From Burkholderiales bacterium (GTDB taxonomy: Bacteria > Pseudomonadota > Gammaproteobacteria > Burkholderiales > Thiobacteraceae), in contig JADMJT010000109.1 in assembly GCA_018781585.1 (NCBI GenBank), forward strand, positions 26,558-64,534: DNA of 37,977 bases. The letters are read 5' to 3'. The notes below the pieces were generated by a model. It saw nothing but the letters and a program-made list of their open reading frames with translations. It was not told the origin of the DNA and did not search any database. Positions within the stretch are counted from its first letter, which is position 1, and the number at the start of each line of letters is the position of its first letter. Position numbers and translations under genes: made by a program. Below, in pieces: positions 24,136 through 32,601 of the stretch.

Positions 24136-24921
24136 TCACAGATCTGTGTGCCGCCCCCACCAAGCATTTTTCGTCCATCCACCATCCACGACAATCTGCT
24201 GTGCGTTGATATGTTTGGCTTCGTCCGAGACCAAGAACGCAACCGTGGAGCTAACATCTGTTAAGTCGCCGATCCTCACATTAGGTGTACGAGAAAGCAT
24301 TCCGGCTTCATTGTTGACATCTTGCGAAAGAAACCATCTTGTTCGAGGGGTGAGAATTGGACCAGGCGCAACCGTATTTACGGTGATTCCATAGTGCCCC
24401 CACTCAACCGCCAATGCACGTGAAAAACCCTCGACTCCAGACTTGGCAGCATTGTAGACAGACCTGAATGGGTAAGTGGCGACGTCATGGAAGCTAGTCA
24501 AGTTAACGATCCGGCCATATCGTTGCTCGATCATGGATCGACCAAATGTCTTACAAGACAAAAAAACACCGTCAAGATCGGTAGCAAGCACGGATCGCCA
24601 CTGCTCCATGCGGATGTCCTCTAATTTCCCAGATGCGGCCGGTGCTGCAGCGCAGGTCACCAGAATATCGACTTTTGAATAGGTACTAATAGCCTGGCTA
24701 TAAACACGGGCCAATGAGGCTTCATCGCTGACATCACAAGCATAGTAATCGCTACGTTTGCCGTCAGGATCAAGTTGCGCAAGAGCCTGCTCCATTTTTT
24801 CTGGAGAGCGCCCCAACAAAATAATATGCGCACCGAGGGAGTGGAGTGTTTCGGCGATGGCCAGCCCGAGAGCACCGGCGCCACCAGTGATCACCGCAAT
24901 ACGGTTGGGAAGAGCAAGCAT
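24136..24921 (-). CDS. SDR-family oxidoreductase
   Basis: This is a 261-residue classical short-chain dehydrogenase with TGGAGALG (12-19), ILLGRSPEKM, DILVTCAA, Ser143, Tyr156 and Lys160 (Y-NAAK) and VVDGGW near the end. The longer frame begins at 24963, but ATG 24921 overlaps the previous stop by one base (TAATG) and removes a non-homologous extension, so it is preferred. It likely acts on the same sugar pathway as its SDR neighbour. The C-terminal tail after VDGGW has two extra Trp (WTKNAWWGRHTDL), which could shape the active site. Confidence 0.85.
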   Translation of the reverse strand: MLALPNRIAVITGGAGALGLAIAETLHSLGAHIILLGRSPEKMEQALAQLDPDGKRSDYYACDVSDEASLARVYSQAISTYSKVDILVTCAAAPAASGKLEDIRMEQWRSVLATDLDGVFLSCKTFGRSMIEQRYGRIVNLTSFHDVATYPFRSVYNAAKSGVEGFSRALAVEWGHYGITVNTVAPGPILTPRTRWFLSQDVNNEAGMLSRTPNVRIGDLTDVSSTVAFLVSDEAKHINAQQIVVDGGWTKNAWWGRHTDL

Positions 24922-25508
24922 TAGATTTTTTCCCACGATGGTTTTTTGCACAAGTAAGCCCATACGTAGTGAACCTTGACACCAGGCTCGCCAACAACCG
25001 GGTGATAGCCCATGGGAATGGTACTGAATGAATGGTCATCAACAAACCATGCGGCCTTTACAGCACTACCATCGTGCCACACTCCCTCGCCGACTTGGAT
25101 AGCCCTTTGATTACCGCCGGCAATCAGATAAAAGAAAACTTCTTCAAAACCAAGTTCCGGGTTTAATTCAAAGTCATGCGGAAGACTCGACCAGGTTCCA
25201 TTACCACGATGCTTGGTAATTCCCAGGCGCAACTCCGGCGCCGGACCGCCAGGCTTAAGATAATGGTAGACATCCCTTTGGGCATTGCCTTCCCCGACCA
25301 CTATATGGTGCGCTTCATGGTTTTGAATGACCGTTTTCCGGCCACCATGGCGGCATACGACGCTAAGAATATCCGCACCATCCAGATAAACCTCTGCAGT
25401 TTCATTAGCTGTTTTAAAAATGAGCTTTGATTCGCCACCACTCGCGTGAAGAACGTCAAGTTTTGTCTCGTTACACCATGGGTATGACATAGCTACTTTC
25501 TTTGACAT
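24921..25508 (-). CDS. KduI/IolB-like cupin, possible sugar isomerase
   Basis: The 195-residue protein matches the KduI/IolB cupin family (5-keto-4-deoxyuronate or 5-deoxyglucuronate isomerases): GNGTWSSLPHDFE, GFEEVFFYLI and IPMGYHPVVGEPGVKVHYVWAYL follow the order of the family, with His and Glu as possible metal ligands. It is shorter than the usual 270-280 residues, so the N-terminal part is reduced. The first ATG (25508) overlaps the ATP-grasp gene by 38 nt; a second ATG at 25490 would shorten the overlap. In this operon it could convert an aldose to a ketose or the reverse; uronate catabolism is unlikely here. Confidence 0.7.
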   Translation of the reverse strand: MSKKVAMSYPWCNETKLDVLHASGGESKLIFKTANETAEVYLDGADILSVVCRHGGRKTVIQNHEAHHIVVGEGNAQRDVYHYLKPGGPAPELRLGITKHRGNGTWSSLPHDFELNPELGFEEVFFYLIAGGNQRAIQVGEGVWHDGSAVKAAWFVDDHSFSTIPMGYHPVVGEPGVKVHYVWAYLCKKPSWEKI

Positions 25509-26670
25509 TATTTAATGCTAATTGCAATGATTTCTCGCGTTCGAAATCGATCCCTAGCGCAAATTTCCGCCCGATACAGTCTTTAGCCCCGGGAGAAATA
25601 TCAGCCATTATTGATGCATACAAACTTGGGTTCTTAAATTCGAAGAACGAGTACCACAAATCCAAGTCGAGTTGTTCACCAAGTGCCAAGCGAATTATCC
25701 CGCCCTGAAAGTCTGCGCCTCTTGCTGGGGTCGTAGCCGAACTATCCCACCCACCAGACAAGCGGGGGGTCAGTTCGATAATAATGGGGCCGTGGTTAGT
25801 CAGCATGACGTCTGCTTTCAGGATATGCCCACCGCTTTCCTCTTTCATGCCCAGGGCAAGCCCTGCAGCATGAACCATTTCATGAATTTGATTCCTGATC
25901 GAAACAGAATGGCATGCTGGATTGATATGTCCGATTTCAACCCCCCAACTCACGGGATCGATTTGCAAGCCATGTAGACTTGGAAAAAATTTCAAGTCCG
26001 ATCTAAATAAGCGATCGACCCAATTCAGCCAGTACATCTTTCCATTGAACCAGAGGGTCTCAACAGACAGTTCCGAAATGCAGTCCTCGCGAGGATTCAA
26101 TGCTTCTTCGATGATGACTGAACCGCTCGTCCCTGCGCTGATGGCCGTTGCAAATACATCGTCAGTTAACTCCACTGGTGAATTGATTTTAGCGAAACCT
26201 CGGCTCCCCGAGTTGTCCGTGGCCTTGATCACACATCGGCCTCCTAGGATTTCAAGAAATGATCTTGCCTCTTCGATATTTTGCACACAGGCGAATTGTG
26301 GCTGAGGAATCCCCGCATCAGTCAAGACCGCTCTTGTGAGATTCTTATGTCTGCAAATGTGCGAAATCTCGGGGGAGATTCCGGGGAGCCCGAGTTGTCG
26401 ATTGACATGCGCGACTGTCTCGTGGCAGTCCGCCGCAAGCGTGACTCCTGCGGAGATAGTGTACTTTTGTCGAAGTTTCTCGGCTGCCGCCTTGTTCCCA
26501 TCGATATCAAAAGTATCGCACTCAACAAATTCATGCGCATATTTCGCGCAAACACAATCTCGATTGAGGTCTGCAAGTATTAGCTTGTACCCGAAATCGA
26601 GTATCTTCTTAGCGGCAGATTCCTGCATCGGTCCGCCCGCGAATAGCCATATTGCTTTTTCTTTCTTCAT
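25471..26670 (-). CDS. ATP-grasp ligase
   Basis: This 399-residue protein has the three-part ATP-grasp layout: a Rossmann-like N-terminus (IWLFAGGPMQESAAKKILDFG), a nucleotide loop with CVIKATDNSGSRGFAKI (Lys149) and a metal site IIIELTPRLSGGWDSS (Glu299, Arg303). Similar enzymes join a carboxylate to an amine using ATP, for example the PylC/CarB-like ligases found in surface-sugar clusters. It probably makes an amide on a sugar amine or carboxylate. This is interesting because no acetyltransferase for the sugar amine is seen. It follows the methyltransferases by 15 nt and overlaps the cupin gene. Confidence 0.8.
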   Translation of the reverse strand: MKKEKAIWLFAGGPMQESAAKKILDFGYKLILADLNRDCVCAKYAHEFVECDTFDIDGNKAAAEKLRQKYTISAGVTLAADCHETVAHVNRQLGLPGISPEISHICRHKNLTRAVLTDAGIPQPQFACVQNIEEARSFLEILGGRCVIKATDNSGSRGFAKINSPVELTDDVFATAISAGTSGSVIIEEALNPREDCISELSVETLWFNGKMYWLNWVDRLFRSDLKFFPSLHGLQIDPVSWGVEIGHINPACHSVSIRNQIHEMVHAAGLALGMKEESGGHILKADVMLTNHGPIIIELTPRLSGGWDSSATTPARGADFQGGIIRLALGEQLDLDLWYSFFEFKNPSLYASIMADISPGAKDCIGRKFALGIDFEREKSLQLALNNVKESSYVIPMV

Positions 26671-26685
26671 GCTATAGCTGCCCCG

Positions 26686-27543
26686 TCAACTTAAAATGAA
26701 GAACTTGGGTAGCGCCAAAGTCAAATTTTTTGCTAATTTGTCAAACGCTGTTTTATATGGATCAGAAACATATTTTGCATAAGCATTAGCCCCAAAAGAA
26801 GACTGCGCTACGCATTCGAATCCTTCATTTTCAAAAAGAGCGAGCAATGCTTTTCGAGAAAATAAATGCAAATGCTCTACCACAAGGTAATGCGCGAAAG
26901 CCTCCTTCATGAATAGCGTCAAATCTCCAAAATGTGGCGTTTGAACAATAACCCTCCCGCCGATTGACAATAATGATTTGATTTCCCTGACTAGCTCTCT
27001 AGGATGTGGTACATGCTCAATCACATCCCATAGAGTTATTAAGCCAAAGTTTTTCTTAGAGATCTCTTCAATATGAAAGCATCGATAACCTTTTTCTCTT
27101 GCAACCAAAATCATATCTGCGCCTATGTCAACGCCATAAAGATTTTCCTTAGGCACACCTTCGGCTACCAAAAAATCAAAAAAAACACCATCCGCACATC
27201 CATAATCCAATATATCACCTGAATTAATGAGCCTCCCAGATTCAAACCCAACATCATTCAGTGAATAAGCGTATTCGTTAAATACTGTCGATCTATATTC
27301 GTCAGAAAAGCGGAGCTTATGGCTAACACCTGCATCCATTCCGTCCGATAGATCCATTTTTATATAATCAGAGTTGTAATACTTCGTAAGTTCTTCCTGT
27401 GTCGGATAAGGGTCAATATGTGCGCTTCCACAATGTTTGCAAAGTACCCATGCAGACTTGAGGTGCCCATGTATTTTTTCTACAAGAAAGACACCTTCAA
27501 ATGACCCACATATACGGCATTGATTTTTCATGAGTACGGTCAT
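26686..27543 (-). CDS. Class I SAM methyltransferase with N-terminal zinc ribbon
   Basis: The 285-residue protein begins with two CxxC pairs (Cys9/12 and Cys35/38: CRIC, CKHC), likely a zinc ribbon, followed by a Rossmann methyltransferase core with ILDYGCADGVFFDFL (111-125), LYGVDIGADM and LITLWDVIEHVPHPRELV. Its start overlaps the upstream stop by four bases (ATGA). Base composition is strikingly A/T-rich: positions 27241-27300 have 20 G/C of 60. It likely methylates a sugar; the related zinc-ribbon methyltransferases include sugar C- and O-methyltransferases. The upstream gene encodes a related enzyme, so the two may act on the same molecule. Confidence 0.8.
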   Translation of the reverse strand: MTVLMKNQCRICGSFEGVFLVEKIHGHLKSAWVLCKHCGSAHIDPYPTQEELTKYYNSDYIKMDLSDGMDAGVSHKLRFSDEYRSTVFNEYAYSLNDVGFESGRLINSGDILDYGCADGVFFDFLVAEGVPKENLYGVDIGADMILVAREKGYRCFHIEEISKKNFGLITLWDVIEHVPHPRELVREIKSLLSIGGRVIVQTPHFGDLTLFMKEAFAHYLVVEHLHLFSRKALLALFENEGFECVAQSSFGANAYAKYVSDPYKTAFDKLAKNLTLALPKFFILS

Positions 27544-28481
27544 TCTATGAATTCACTGTTTTTTTTCATATACAGAACAACCTCACGACCCATACCCTGG
27601 CTGGCAAATGCAGAATACAAATCTGTTAGTACATTACCCAGCCCGCTTTGGTTCATGGCCTTCTCAAAATTCATGCGTTTTGTATGACATGCCCGCCCCA
27701 ATTCATCGTTCCCAATGTAGTTATCGCCCATGAGTAAGAACATATCGATCGGGAAGGTGGCCTCTTTGTGCACCACTTCGAACCCGCATCGCTCTACCAG
27801 CCTGGAAAGCGAATCAAAATCGAAATAGTTAATGTGGTGCGGGGGAGCAACCCACCAAGGTTCGAATCCGAGGTGATCACGCAGCACCATCTGAAAGGGG
27901 TTAAAGTCGTTGGGCACTATGATGCAAACCATGCCGTTATCGTTCAATTGACCATTTACCAAGGACAAGAGTGCAGCGGGGTCTGGGATATGCTCCAGCA
28001 CTTCACCCATGTTGATGGCATCGAAATGCCCAAACTTCGGCGCCGTTGTCTCAGTAAAAAACACATTCTCAATATCAAGACCTAACCCAAGACTGTGCTT
28101 GGCCGCCTGCATAGAAGGCTCAATGCCCTTCACCTGCCAGCCCCGCTTCTTGCCGTTGAGCAGGAAGAAGCCTGGTCCTGAACCGATATCCAGCAAGCGC
28201 CGCCGCTCAGCAGGCAAATGCTGTTCCAGAATTGCGTAGCGCTGAGCGTAGACCATATTCCACCAGTCGAGGTCTTCTCGATAGCGCTCTATGTAGAGCG
28301 GCTTTTCCTGTATGTAGTAGTCGTGCTGATAAGCCTTCTCCAGCTCTTCTTCGGTGGGGATGGGAATGATGTGCTTGAATCCGCAAAGCTTGCAATCAAT
28401 GACATCAAAGCCATTGGCGGAGGCAACTACGGTGCCTTCATGGCCTTGCCAATTTTTTTGTATGATTTGGTTTTCGACCAC
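27540..28481 (-). CDS. Class I SAM-dependent methyltransferase
   Basis: This 313-residue protein has one CxxC pair (Cys30/33, CKLC) in its N-terminal part and a methyltransferase core: LLDIGSGPGFFLL (96-108), VKGIEPS, AINMGEVLEHIPDPAALL and a long C-terminal cap. It is distantly like the next gene but lacks the first CxxC pair. It starts 4 nt after the aminotransferase stop. A role in decorating the sugar or lipid-linked glycan is inferred from the operon. Its composition is near the operon average, unlike its A/T-rich partner. Confidence 0.8.
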   Translation of the reverse strand: MVENQIIQKNWQGHEGTVVASANGFDVIDCKLCGFKHIIPIPTEEELEKAYQHDYYIQEKPLYIERYREDLDWWNMVYAQRYAILEQHLPAERRRLLDIGSGPGFFLLNGKKRGWQVKGIEPSMQAAKHSLGLGLDIENVFFTETTAPKFGHFDAINMGEVLEHIPDPAALLSLVNGQLNDNGMVCIIVPNDFNPFQMVLRDHLGFEPWWVAPPHHINYFDFDSLSRLVERCGFEVVHKEATFPIDMFLLMGDNYIGNDELGRACHTKRMNFEKAMNQSGLGNVLTDLYSAFASQGMGREVVLYMKKNSEFIE

Positions 28482-28485
28482 GCTT

Positions 28486-29811
28486 CTACTCTTTTGTTAA
28501 TCGCTGAAAACCGGTATGCGCGAGCGGGGTATCGATACTGCTCGCGGGATCAGCAGCGATGAGCGCAAAAACCTCATTAACCGCGATTTGGTATTTCTCA
28601 ATATCCGTTGGCTGATGTGCCAGTGATGGTTTGAATTGCCGAAAACCTAGAAAGCCGCGTTTGAGCATCTCGATCGTGAAGCGCGTGTTCAACGCTATCG
28701 TGTTGGCGCTCTTGAAAGCAAATGCCGCAAGCGACGGCAATCCCGTCACATTGATTTCCATGCCATGGGTCTCAGCAGCACCTCGCCAGATTTGTTTAAC
28801 CTGGCTGCCCGTGTCGATCAAGTGCTTTTCCACCCCCAACCGCTGATATTTCCTTAGGGTCGCCAAAGCGGCGGTGGGACCGATGCGATCTGTCCAATTG
28901 GTGCTGGAAATGAAAGTGGTCTGGGCGGACTGCATCACTTTCTCGATCCCCATCACCACCGACATGGCATAACCGTTGGCCATGGATTTGGCAAAGACTG
29001 CCATGTCGGGGTGAACCCCATAATTGCGGTGGATGCCACCGGCACACATACGGAACCCGCTGGTGATTTCGTCAAAGATGAGTACGGCGCCAATCTCCGT
29101 CGCCAGTTCGCGCAGGGCTTTGAGATATCCGGCGGGAGCGTCCTCACCTCGGGCGGGTTCGATGATGATCGCGGCAATCTGTTTTTCCTTACCCCGGACC
29201 TTTTCGCGAAGTGAATCGATATTGTTGGCATCAAAGGGGATAGCCGTGCCGAGCAGCCCCCTGGGAACACCGTTTGGCTGAAGACCGGGCATGAGTTGGC
29301 CATCCAGGCCGGCGCTATCTGCCAAGTTGGCGGCCAGGTACCAGTCATTCCAGCCGTGGTAGCCGCTGAACATGATGACATCGCGCCGGGTGTGGGCACG
29401 GGCAATCCGCACGGCCAGACCCATGGCCTCGCCGCCACTTCTGGCGTAGCGCACCATGCCGAACCAAGGATGAAGCTCGATGAGCGCTTCTGCCAGCTCG
29501 ACTTCTTCCGGGCAGTTGAGCGAACTATTAACTCCACTGCGTAGTGCCTGAACGACGGCATCGTCTACCTCGTCATCGGCATAGCCGAGGATGCAGGCAC
29601 CGACCGCCATGATGGACATGTCGATGAACTCGCGCCCATCCAAATCCCAAACCCGACAGCCCTTGGCCTTGGAGTAGTAAGAAGGCCAGACATCGGGCGC
29701 AAACATCTCCGGACGCTTGGAGAGTAATTGTGTGCCGCCGGGGATGAGGGACTTTGCGCGGCTGTAAAGCGCCACGCCCTTGCTCTGTTTCAGTTCTTCA
29801 AGGCTGTACAT
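28486..29811 (-). CDS. Class III aminotransferase (glutamate-1-semialdehyde aminomutase-like)
   Basis: This 441-residue PLP enzyme has SGGEAM (125-130), MFSGYHGWNDWY (147-158), IFDEITSGFR (245-254) and the Schiff-base Lys275 in FAKSMANGYAMS. It resembles HemL-type GSA aminomutases, but its place in a sugar operon and the loss of HemL's usual ending argue for a sugar-modifying aminotransferase or aminomutase. It overlaps the cytidylyltransferase by 14 nt. Such enzymes occur in some nonulosonate clusters with unclear roles; it could add a second amino group or shift one. Confidence 0.85.
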   Translation of the reverse strand: MYSLEELKQSKGVALYSRAKSLIPGGTQLLSKRPEMFAPDVWPSYYSKAKGCRVWDLDGREFIDMSIMAVGACILGYADDEVDDAVVQALRSGVNSSLNCPEEVELAEALIELHPWFGMVRYARSGGEAMGLAVRIARAHTRRDVIMFSGYHGWNDWYLAANLADSAGLDGQLMPGLQPNGVPRGLLGTAIPFDANNIDSLREKVRGKEKQIAAIIIEPARGEDAPAGYLKALRELATEIGAVLIFDEITSGFRMCAGGIHRNYGVHPDMAVFAKSMANGYAMSVVMGIEKVMQSAQTTFISSTNWTDRIGPTAALATLRKYQRLGVEKHLIDTGSQVKQIWRGAAETHGMEINVTGLPSLAAFAFKSANTIALNTRFTIEMLKRGFLGFRQFKPSLAHQPTDIEKYQIAVNEVFALIAADPASSIDTPLAHTGFQRLTKE

Positions 29812-30574
29812 TTGCTTTCCTGTCTTCTGCGAGGGATTTCAGATAACCCTCGTTCCGAATAATGTTGCTGTTGATAGTCATCACTTCGGGCTCTTTGTCG
29901 AGCAGCGCGAGAATTTCCGGGGCCAGGAACGGGGTTTCCTCCCGATAGAGCCGGGCAAAGATAGCTTGAAGAAATTCGTAATCGCGCGGCTCATCCAGTG
30001 TCCAGCGATGGTGTGATAAACCCTCGAACTTCTTGAGTCCTCCTGTTTTGAACAGTTCGGGATGTTTTTCGATATAGGGGCCGACATGCTCGCGCTCGGA
30101 TTTCAACTTGGCCTCACGCCATGCGCGCTCCAGCGCGGCAAACGAAAAGACTGTGCAATCCAGACCATCCGGGAACTCGCCCGAAAGTCCGTAGTAGTCA
30201 TACCCGCCCGCCAAAAAGCCCGTGACCACTTCATCCACAATCGTCGGGTCAAGGGCGGGGCAATCCGCAGTGATGCGCACAACGACATCGGCCTGATAGG
30301 TCTTTGCTGCTTGGTAGTAACGATCGAGCACATCATCCAGACTGCCACGGTAATGGCTGACCTCTTCCTTTTCGCACCAAGCCTGGATGGCGTCGTCAGT
30401 GTGCTCGGTTGAGGTGGCAACCACTACTTTCGTGATTGTCTTGCAGGCTCGGATACGTCTGACCACGTGTTCCAACACCGGCTTGCCTGCCAAAGGCATT
30501 AAAACCTTTCCCGGTAGGCGCGAGGAGCTCATCCGGGCTTGGATGATGGCAACGATGTTCTTTGTCTGATTCAT
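29798..30574 (-). CDS. SpsF/PseF-like cytidylyltransferase
   Basis: This 258-residue nucleotidyltransferase has the family loop IIQARMSSSRLPGKVL (10-25), LSGKPVLEHVV-like residues (LAGKPVLEHVVRR), VVRITADCPALDP and the HHRWTLDEPRDYEF block typical of SpsF-type enzymes. These link CMP to nonulosonic acids or related sugars, the step that prepares the sugar for transfer. It follows the aldo/keto reductase with an ATGA overlap and overlaps the aminotransferase by 14 nt. It is the only CMP-sugar synthetase in the window, so it likely activates the end product of this operon. Confidence 0.85.
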   Translation of the reverse strand: MNQTKNIVAIIQARMSSSRLPGKVLMPLAGKPVLEHVVRRIRACKTITKVVVATSTEHTDDAIQAWCEKEEVSHYRGSLDDVLDRYYQAAKTYQADVVVRITADCPALDPTIVDEVVTGFLAGGYDYYGLSGEFPDGLDCTVFSFAALERAWREAKLKSEREHVGPYIEKHPELFKTGGLKKFEGLSHHRWTLDEPRDYEFLQAIFARLYREETPFLAPEILALLDKEPEVMTINSNIIRNEGYLKSLAEDRKANVQP

Positions 30575-31437
30575 AGGTTTTCCCAGCGCGCGGGGTTGAT
30601 AAGATCAATATCGTTGCTATGCACTGCTTCCGGCAGTTCGGGGAGCGAACCTTCTGCAGCCAGCAAAATCTCCTTGAGTTGCACTAGGCTGTCTACGCCC
30701 ACAACCACACGAGCAATACCCGTTTGCGCCAATGCATCACGCAGGCAGGCTTGCAATGGCGTTAAACCGGTCTCGGCAAGCCATTGTTCCCATCGCTGCC
30801 AGATCGGCAGCCAACGATTGAATTTGCTGGGACGCTTAGCTGCAGGCATAAGTAACAACCCTTGCAGGAACACCGAACGGGCATGTAATTCGATGTTCAT
30901 TTGGGCCAAACGATCCATCCAGCCAGAAGTAATCAAACGGCGATCTAGCATATTGAACGGTGCTTGCACGATATCCAGTTGGAAACGTTGGGCGAGTGGG
31001 TCAAGTTCGGCCGGGTCGTAGATTGAAACACCGGTTTTTTCGACCAGGCCCTGCTGTTTGAGTGCGCGCAGCGCTTGGTAGATATTTTCTCCATGCTTTC
31101 CGAGGAGTTGCTCTGGCCGATGCAGCAGCAAGCCGCGCAGACTTGTAATGCGCAACCGCTCAAGCGAAGCCTGAACCTCACTGCGCACCCATGCTTCGAC
31201 ATCTTGGCATTGATCTGGCAAAGCGGGCAACTTGGAAATCACTTGCCAACCTATCACCCCGATTTCACCCAATCGCTGTTCGCTGTTGCCATAGTTGATG
31301 GCGGTATCCAAAGTGCCAATGCCATGAGCCTTGGCATGATCCAGGATGGATCTTGCTTCATCTTGGCTGACCTGGCCGCGTTGATTGGCGATGCCGTAGT
31401 CGAGGCCGAACTGGACGGTGCCGAGGGCGAGCTTCAT
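30571..31437 (-). CDS. Aldo/keto reductase
   Basis: This 288-residue TIM-barrel oxidoreductase has the complete catalytic tetrad: Asp44 and Tyr49 (GTLDTAINYG), Lys69 (VISKLP) and His106 (LLLHRPEQ). It starts inside the last codon of pseC (ATGA overlap) and ends by overlapping the SpsF-like gene. Aldo/keto reductases occupy this position in several pseudaminic-type clusters, where their step is unclear. It may reduce a keto-sugar intermediate or the side chain. Confidence 0.85.
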   Translation of the reverse strand: MKLALGTVQFGLDYGIANQRGQVSQDEARSILDHAKAHGIGTLDTAINYGNSEQRLGEIGVIGWQVISKLPALPDQCQDVEAWVRSEVQASLERLRITSLRGLLLHRPEQLLGKHGENIYQALRALKQQGLVEKTGVSIYDPAELDPLAQRFQLDIVQAPFNMLDRRLITSGWMDRLAQMNIELHARSVFLQGLLLMPAAKRPSKFNRWLPIWQRWEQWLAETGLTPLQACLRDALAQTGIARVVVGVDSLVQLKEILLAAEGSLPELPEAVHSNDIDLINPARWENL

Positions 31438-32594
31438 TGCACCACAACCGCGCGTAAGGCACTGACAACCTGATCTTGCTGCCTGTCCGTCAGCCCCGGA
31501 TACATCGGCAAGCTTATCGCTTCGGCGTAATACCGCTCAGCCTCCGGGCAATGTCCGGCCTTGAAGTCCAGCCGTTCGTAATAGGGCTGGCGGTAGACTG
31601 GGATGTAGTGCAGGTTCACGCCCACGCCCTCTGCTCGCAGTGCCTCGAAGACCTCGCAATGCGACTTGCGAATCTCTGCGAGCTTGAGTCGAATCACGTA
31701 CAGGTGCAGCCCAGAATAGCTGTCTGGATGCTGCCAAGGCGTGACCAGCGGCAAGTCAGCCAGTAGCTCGTCATAACGCTGGGCGATGGTATGGCGCTTG
31801 ATTACGAACTCATCCAGCCGCTGCATTTGGCTCACGCCCAATGCAGCCTGCAAGTCGGTCATACGGTAGTTGTAGCCAAGGTCGATCTGTTGGTAATACC
31901 AAGGGCCGTCCGGCGCATGGGTCATCTCGGCCACGTCGCGAGTAATGCCGTGGGTGCGCAGCCGTGCCATGCGTTTGGCCAGTTCCGCATCGTTGGTCAG
32001 CGCCATACCACCCTCGGCGGTGGTGATGATCTTGACCGGGTGAAAGCTGAACACCGTGATGTCGCTGTAGCGGCTGTTGCCGATGGGCTCACCGCGATAC
32101 CGGCCACCGATGGCGTGTGAGGCATCTTCGATGATCTTGAAGCCGTAGCGCTGCGCCAGCGCATGTATGCCCGCCATGTCGCAAGACTGCCCGCACAGGT
32201 GCACCGGAATGACTACCTTAGGCAGGCGGTCGGCCTGTTCGGCCTGCGCCAGCTTTTCCGCCAGGCGCTCCACGCTCAGGTTGTAGGTGCGCGGGTCAAT
32301 ATCCACAAAATCCACCTGCGCGCCGCAATACAATGCACAGTTAGCGCTGGCCACAAAAGTGATAGGGCTGGTCCACACCCAGTCGCCCGGCCCCACGCCC
32401 AACGCCAAGCAGGCAATGTGCAGGGCGCCGGTAGCGCTGTTGACGGCCACCGCATGCTGCGCGCCGCAGTAACTGGCGACAGCCTTTTCAAATGCAGGGA
32501 CGGCAGGGCCTTGAGTGAGAAAATCCGAACGCAGCACATCCACTACTGCCTGGATGTCAGCTTCTGAAACGTCTTGGCGACCGTAGGGAATCAT
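31434..32594 (-). CDS. pseC: UDP-4-amino-4,6-dideoxy-N-acetyl-beta-L-altrosamine transaminase PseC
   Basis: PseC, a DegT/DnrJ/EryC1-family PLP enzyme, aminates the 4-keto sugar made by PseB. The 386-residue product has the N-terminal MIPYGRQDVSEADIQAVVDVLRSDFLTQGP, an EDASHAIGG block and the Schiff-base Lys near residue 188 in FSFHPVKIITTAEGG, matching the known PseC position (about 183). ATG 32594 is chosen because GAGG precedes it and it is 7 nt after pseB; a longer frame would extend 73 codons into pseB. It overlaps the aldo/keto reductase by four bases. Confidence 0.95.
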   Translation of the reverse strand: MIPYGRQDVSEADIQAVVDVLRSDFLTQGPAVPAFEKAVASYCGAQHAVAVNSATGALHIACLALGVGPGDWVWTSPITFVASANCALYCGAQVDFVDIDPRTYNLSVERLAEKLAQAEQADRLPKVVIPVHLCGQSCDMAGIHALAQRYGFKIIEDASHAIGGRYRGEPIGNSRYSDITVFSFHPVKIITTAEGGMALTNDAELAKRMARLRTHGITRDVAEMTHAPDGPWYYQQIDLGYNYRMTDLQAALGVSQMQRLDEFVIKRHTIAQRYDELLADLPLVTPWQHPDSYSGLHLYVIRLKLAEIRKSHCEVFEALRAEGVGVNLHYIPVYRQPYYERLDFKAGHCPEAERYYAEAISLPMYPGLTDRQQDQVVSALRAVVVQ

Positions 32595-32601
32595 TTGTGC
32601 C

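Noticed and set aside
28953-29561. 202-residue minus-strand frame inside the aminotransferase
   Set aside because: Overlaps a clear class III aminotransferase in another frame; its composition is shadow-like.
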